From: an uncultured Prevotella sp.
GTDB lineage: Bacteria; Bacteroidota; Bacteroidia; Bacteroidales; Bacteroidaceae
NCBI GenBank assembly: GCA_902464615.1
Contig: CABQKA010000003.1
Coordinates: forward strand, 115,267 to 179,266
DNA: 64,000 nt
Reading direction: 5' to 3'
Under the pieces are notes generated by a model. The model made no database searches. It was not told where the DNA came from and worked only from the letters and a program-made list of their open reading frames with translations. A program made the position numbers and the translations under genes. Below, one piece after another: positions 60,311 to 64,000 of this stretch (positions within the stretch are counted from its first letter, which is position 1; every line of letters starts with the position of its first letter).

Positions 60311-63300
60311 TTATTGGTTTTGGGAGCGGGCGTCCGCCTTGGCCCGGGGTTTGAAGTGGTAGGCGACGGAGAGGAGGACGTAGGCGGGCATGGTGTTGTA
60401 GTGTGTCTCGGTGCGTCCCAGAGCGTCGAGTGTGCGTCGGACGTTGGAAATCTGTCGCAGGAGGTCGCGTGCGGAGAAGGTGACAATCCAGTTGCGCTGT
60501 CGCCCGAAGCTGCGTGAGAGCGTGGCGTTCCATACGAGGCAGTCGTCGTTCATGGATGCGTCGAGGTATCCGCGGCGGCTGTTCATCTGTAATTCGGTCT
60601 CAAGGTCGATGCGGCCGGGCAGCTGGGTGGTGAGTAGCAGGCCGTAGCTGAAGTCGGTGGTGCGCAATGTGGTGAAGTCGGGCCGGTCGCTGTCCATGTA
60701 CCGCCACGAGAAGTCGGCGTTGGCCGAGAGGCGTGTGCGGCTGGTGATGCGGTAGTCCAGTCTCAGATTTCCGTCCCAGAGGAGGTTGTCGACGGCCTGT
60801 CGTCCCTCGCCGAGCACTTCGGTGTCGGAGAGGAATCCGACGTTGTGTGTGAGGCCGGCGTTGGTGCCGAGGTTGAAGTAGAGCTTGTCGGCGGGGTCGA
60901 GGGTCTGCCCGTATCCGGCACTGAGTTGTGTGCCCCAGTTACCGTCCACGTTGAGTGGCATGGAGGTGCGCCGTCCGGTGTTGCGGTCGTAGGTCTGTGC
61001 GATGCTGACCTGGTCGTTCATTTTGTTGTACGACGCGTTGATGTAGAAGGAGCGCTGGCGCCGGTCGTATGACTTGCGATAGCGGGCGTTGAGGCTGTGG
61101 GTCTTGGAGTTGCGGAGGTTGGCGTTGCCGTAGGAGATGAAGAGCGGGTCGCTGTCGTCGCGCACGTCGAGGAGGTAGAGCAGCGATGGCGTGGAGGGGG
61201 TGAACCGGTAGGTCAGGCTGAAGTTTTGCCAATAGAAGGTGGCCGTGGGGTTGAAGAGGACGTCGTTCCGGGAGAGCTGGCGGGGCGTGAAGGCGCGGTA
61301 GTCCTCGATGCGGCTGTGGCGGAAGTGGAGGGAAAAGTATAGGTTGAGTCCCCATTGCCCGAGAAAAAACGTCGGCGAGATGTTGATGGTGTGCTCCTTC
61401 TGGTCCTCGGTGGTGCGGTAGGTATTGGCTACGTCAATGACCGTGTTGAGGTCGCCGGCGACGGGCCGGAGCAGTTGCTCGAACTGGTCCCAGTCACCGA
61501 GCGAGTCGGCGGTCACGTCCCAGCTGTCCAGCCGGTCCAGCCGCCAGAGCGAGCGCTCGCCCTCGCTGTGTTTTTGCGAGAACTGGTAGGAAGATTGTAC
61601 CCCTATTTCGGTTTTGCCGAAAATCTTTGCCCAGGATGGGAATGTGAGCTGGGCGTAGTAGTCGAAGCCGGACGTCGGAAGGCGGGTGTAACGGTCCTGG
61701 CGGTAGCCGTCCGTGCCGTCGGAGTGGCGGGTGCTGTAGCGTACTTCGTCCAAGAGGAAGTTCTCTTCGCTACGGTGCTTCCATCCTCCGCCGAAGCTCA
61801 CCTGGAAGCGTTTGCCCCACCATGGTTCGTGGAACGTGAAACCTGCGTTGCCCGAAAGCTCGACGTCGTCGTAGCGCCCCAAGCTGGCCTGCTGCTGGCG
61901 GTTGATGAGAAAATCCGTCAGCCGGTTGCTGCCGAGGGGACTGAAAAGGCTGTCGAGCGAGGCGCCGAGGTAAGCGTCCTGCGGGTCGGCGCTGAAGGCG
62001 GCGGCCTGGCTCAGGGAGCCGTTGGAGAAGTGTGAGTATTTTCCTGTGAAATCTGCTTCAAGCAAGTATTTCAAGTTGTCTATGTTGTAATTGACGTTGC
62101 TTTTCCAGTAGAGGTTCGTGCTGTGGGTGTGCGCGTCCCTCCGGCTGCGGGAATAGGTGTTTCCGCCTTCGAGGAAGTTTTCGCCGGCGCTTTTCTCGGA
62201 CTGGTCGGCCGTGCGGTGCTGGGCTTGCAGGTTGGCGGTAAACCGCAGTAGGTTTTCCTGCTGGGTCACCCGGTCGTCATACGAAAGGCTCATGCCGCCG
62301 TTTTGTATGGTGACGACGCCTTGGTCCGCCGGCCGGTCACTGTAAACTCCCCAACTGGAATCGTTGTTGCTGGTGGGCTCGCTCTGGTCGCTGAGGTTGT
62401 TGAAGTTGCCGAAGGCCACGAAGGTGGCGCGGCTGGTGAAGCGCGTGGCGAAGAGGCGGGCGCGGTAGAGCCAGTCGCCGCCGTGGCCCGTCTCGAGGCC
62501 GCCGGCCGCCTGGATATGGGCCAGCCACGACTCGGCGTATTCCCGCTTGAGCCGCACGTCCATCACGAGCGGGTCTGTTTCCCGCGGCCGGGCCTTTTTC
62601 AGTCCCGGTTCGGGCATGCGGCCGGAGGCGTCGTGGTAGATCTGTATTTTCTTCACCGTGTAGGCGGGCAGGTTTTGCAGGGCCACGGAGGGATTGCCAT
62701 GGAAAAATTCGCGTCCGTTGACCAGGAGGTTCTTGACGAACTGGCCGTTGTACGTGATTTGCCCGCCCTCGCCAATCTGTATGCCGGGCAGGGCCTCGAC
62801 CAGATGCGAGAGCATGTCGCCGTCGGCCATCTGCAGGGCGGCGGCGTTGAACTCCACGGTGTCGCCCTTGGTCACCATGAGGATGCGCGAGGCGGTGACG
62901 GTGGCCTCGCCCAGCTCGTAGATGCGCTGCTTGAAGAGGGCTGTCTTGACATTCCACGTCCGCGTGGGCACCTTGATGTATTGGCGTGCCGGGACCTCGG
63001 CCGTCTGCCATGCCGGCTCGTACTCCGGCGCCTCTAAGCGGATGAGGTAGACTGGACGGCGGGGTACGCGGCAGTAGTAGCCAAGGGTGTCGTTATGGGA
63101 AAACTTCGTTCCGTAGAAAACCCGCGCGATATTGTACCGGGCCACGCCGATGCGGCTGCTGTCGGCGGCGTCCAGCACGGTGATACGGGCGTCGCGGATA
63201 GGGCTGGCGTCCAGGCCGTCGCTGACGTCGAATATCAGCGTAAGCGAATCCTGCGCCGTTTGCGCGGCGGCCGGCAGCGTGGCGGTGAAGGCGAGGAGAA

Positions 63301-63322
63301 GGGCGAGAAGGTAGTATTTCAT
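60311..63322 (-). CDS. Outer membrane beta-barrel protein with plug, copy 2
   Basis: A 1003-residue protein with a signal peptide ending LPAAAQ, an N-terminal beta domain and a plug (GDTVEFNAAALQMADGDM, VEALPGIQIGEGGQITYNG), followed by a long barrel. It has the same architecture as copy 1 but is diverged. It is transcribed just ahead of the precursor gene, 28 bases away, which suggests a role in getting the peptide out of the cell or receiving it. Its last ~84 coding bases recur almost exactly in copy 3. Confidence 0.87.
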   Translation of the reverse strand: MKYYLLALLLAFTATLPAAAQTAQDSLTLIFDVSDGLDASPIRDARITVLDAADSSRIGVARYNIARVFYGTKFSHNDTLGYYCRVPRRPVYLIRLEAPEYEPAWQTAEVPARQYIKVPTRTWNVKTALFKQRIYELGEATVTASRILMVTKGDTVEFNAAALQMADGDMLSHLVEALPGIQIGEGGQITYNGQFVKNLLVNGREFFHGNPSVALQNLPAYTVKKIQIYHDASGRMPEPGLKKARPRETDPLVMDVRLKREYAESWLAHIQAAGGLETGHGGDWLYRARLFATRFTSRATFVAFGNFNNLSDQSEPTSNNDSSWGVYSDRPADQGVVTIQNGGMSLSYDDRVTQQENLLRFTANLQAQHRTADQSEKSAGENFLEGGNTYSRSRRDAHTHSTNLYWKSNVNYNIDNLKYLLEADFTGKYSHFSNGSLSQAAAFSADPQDAYLGASLDSLFSPLGSNRLTDFLINRQQQASLGRYDDVELSGNAGFTFHEPWWGKRFQVSFGGGWKHRSEENFLLDEVRYSTRHSDGTDGYRQDRYTRLPTSGFDYYAQLTFPSWAKIFGKTEIGVQSSYQFSQKHSEGERSLWRLDRLDSWDVTADSLGDWDQFEQLLRPVAGDLNTVIDVANTYRTTEDQKEHTINISPTFFLGQWGLNLYFSLHFRHSRIEDYRAFTPRQLSRNDVLFNPTATFYWQNFSLTYRFTPSTPSLLYLLDVRDDSDPLFISYGNANLRNSKTHSLNARYRKSYDRRQRSFYINASYNKMNDQVSIAQTYDRNTGRRTSMPLNVDGNWGTQLSAGYGQTLDPADKLYFNLGTNAGLTHNVGFLSDTEVLGEGRQAVDNLLWDGNLRLDYRITSRTRLSANADFSWRYMDSDRPDFTTLRTTDFSYGLLLTTQLPGRIDLETELQMNSRRGYLDASMNDDCLVWNATLSRSFGRQRNWIVTFSARDLLRQISNVRRTLDALGRTETHYNTMPAYVLLSVAYHFKPRAKADARSQNQ
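60351..60434 (-). repeat. 84-bp repeat shared with OMP copy 3
   Basis: This C-terminal coding segment matches 63917-64000 at 83 of 84 positions. The window ends inside the match, so the true repeat may be longer. Confidence 0.9.
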
Positions 63323-63392
63323 GGCTTTGGAGTAAGGTTAGTAAATAAGTGGAAATTCTCAGGGCAGACAAATTGGCCTTCCGGCCTTTGGT

Positions 63393-63742
63393 TCAAACGA
63401 TTCGGGCCAGTTCGGCGACGTCGTATTCCGGCGGCAGGGTGCGGCTGTCCACGAGTATGGTAGGCGTGGCATAGCGGCGGGCGGCTTCCTGCCAGGCCCT
63501 GTTTCGGTGACGACGGCCAGGCCGTCGGCCACTTGGGCCACGAAAGGTGTCTGGAGACGGGTGAGCTGGGATTTGTCGTCGAGCTGCATACCCACGTTTT
63601 CCACCCCGTAGGCCCGTAGTAAAAGGGATAGGCCCAGGAGCGAGTGGCGGTAAGGGTGGCTTTCAAAAAGCTCTTCGGCAAAACTGGCGGTGTGTGGCAC
63701 CCTTAAGGCCTGCAGCACGGTGAGCAGCAGGTTGTTCTTCAT
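63393..63742 (-). pseudogene. VKOR/thioredoxin-type protein collapsed by internal deletion
   Basis: The first 81 residues (MKNNLLLTVLQALRVPHTAS..., TPFVAQVADGLAVVTE) match the C39-like N-terminal domain of the Bacteroidota vitamin K epoxide reductase/thioredoxin family. After base ~63500 the sequence continues in another frame as AWQEAARRYATPTILVDSR and ELARIV-stop, which reads as the C-terminus of the thioredoxin domain. The four-helix VKOR domain and most of the thioredoxin domain, several hundred residues, are missing. The ancestral protein would make disulfides, apt for a six-cysteine product. It is the first gene of the operon. Confidence 0.7.
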
Positions 63743-63794
63743 GGTGTGTGTCTGCTATTGGCGCTTGCAATTTATGGATTATAATGCGGGCGAC

Positions 63795-63802
63795 CAAATA
63801 TA
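63795..63802 (-). promoter_or_regulatory. -7 element of the peptide operon
   Basis: Minus-strand TATATTTG, in an AT-rich 149-base gap, 53 bases before the VKOR remnant. The same octamer precedes OMP copy 1. Confidence 0.6.
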
Positions 63803-63891
63803 TTTTAGAAAAAATGATGCAGATACGGTAAAAAATCTGTTTCGGGGGGGTATTTTGCTAACTATGTTTTACAAAATGTGGTATATTTTTC

Positions 63892-64000
63892 TTATTGCGC
63901 CGCCTTGGCCTTTGGCTTGAAGTGGTAGGCGACGGAGAGGAGGAGGTAGGCGGGCATGGTGTTGTAGTGTGTCTCGGTGCGTCCCAGAGCGTCGAGTGTG
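63892..64000 (-). CDS. Outer membrane beta-barrel protein, copy 3 (C-terminus only)
   Basis: The last ~36 residues, ending in the barrel strand VAYHFKPKAKAAQ, are in the window; the rest lies beyond 64000. Bases 63917-64000 match copy 2 at 83 of 84 positions. Confidence 0.85.
   Translation of the reverse strand, partial: TLDALGRTETHYNTMPAYLLLSVAYHFKPKAKAAQ
63917..64000 (-). repeat. 84-bp repeat, second copy
   Basis: Partner of 60351-60434, with one mismatch; it is cut by the window edge. Confidence 0.9.

Noticed and set aside
63319..63681. Second open frame overlapping the VKOR remnant
   Set aside because: It is a shadow frame; the recognisable N- and C-terminal pieces are in the two other frames.

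Overview
The window looks like chromosome of a GC-rich member of the Bacteroidales (phylum Bacteroidota). Three things point there: the acpP-fabF-rnc order, the many promoter elements of the form TAnnTTTG used instead of a sigma-70 -10 box, and the family content (DUF5107, DUF5690, DUF2023 beside a flavodoxin, OMP_b-brl-type outer membrane proteins, GG-leader peptide genes). Genes end codons in G or C almost everywhere, so most long open frames opposite real genes are shadows. I saw no rRNA, tRNA, insertion sequence, CRISPR array or phage genes.

Layout. 0-4.2 kb: end of a metallophosphoesterase, then acpP, fabF and rnc (an RNase III with a long repetitive tail), with strong hairpins before fabF and before rnc. 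4.4-6.5 kb: a three-hydrolase fusion esterase. 6.7-9.0 kb: a DUF5690 transporter and a dehydrogenase with an internal deletion. 9.1-12.2 kb: a tripartite efflux locus damaged by a deletion joining the front of tolC to the back of an emrA-type gene. 12.3-15.3 kb: a cobalamin riboswitch ahead of anaerobic ribonucleotide reductase nrdDG. 15.4-21.6 kb: two secreted glycosidases and an acetyltransferase. 21.6-28.8 kb: a complete compact histidine operon, hisG-D-C-B-H-A-F-IE. 29.0-41.1 kb: an acetyltransferase, an AraC regulator, then a sugar-use cassette (MFS symporter, DUF5107/TPR protein, GH2), an esterase and a GH43. 41.2-47.8 kb: an intact RND efflux operon with a divergent AraC-type regulator. 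47.8-50.3 kb: a short promoter-terminator RNA unit, an HU-like protein, a Spy/CpxP-like protein, DUF2023 and flavodoxin.

50.3-51.0 kb is a gene-free stretch with about nine DnaA-box-like 9-mers beside an AT-rich segment. It is my best candidate for the chromosomal replication origin. 51.0-64.0 kb, all on the minus strand, is a peptide natural-product locus: a double-glycine precursor with a six-cysteine core, a LanC-fold protein lacking the usual zinc motifs, two glycosyltransferases, a C39-peptidase ABC exporter, a small HlyD-type adaptor, and three outer membrane beta-barrel genes (the last cut by the window edge). The first gene of its main operon is a VKOR/thioredoxin-family gene collapsed by an internal deletion.

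Three separate loci (dehydrogenase, tolC/emrA, VKOR) show clean internal deletions with both ends recognisable, which is unusual for one 64-kb window. All functional statements come from reading motifs and family resemblance by eye; no database search was run.
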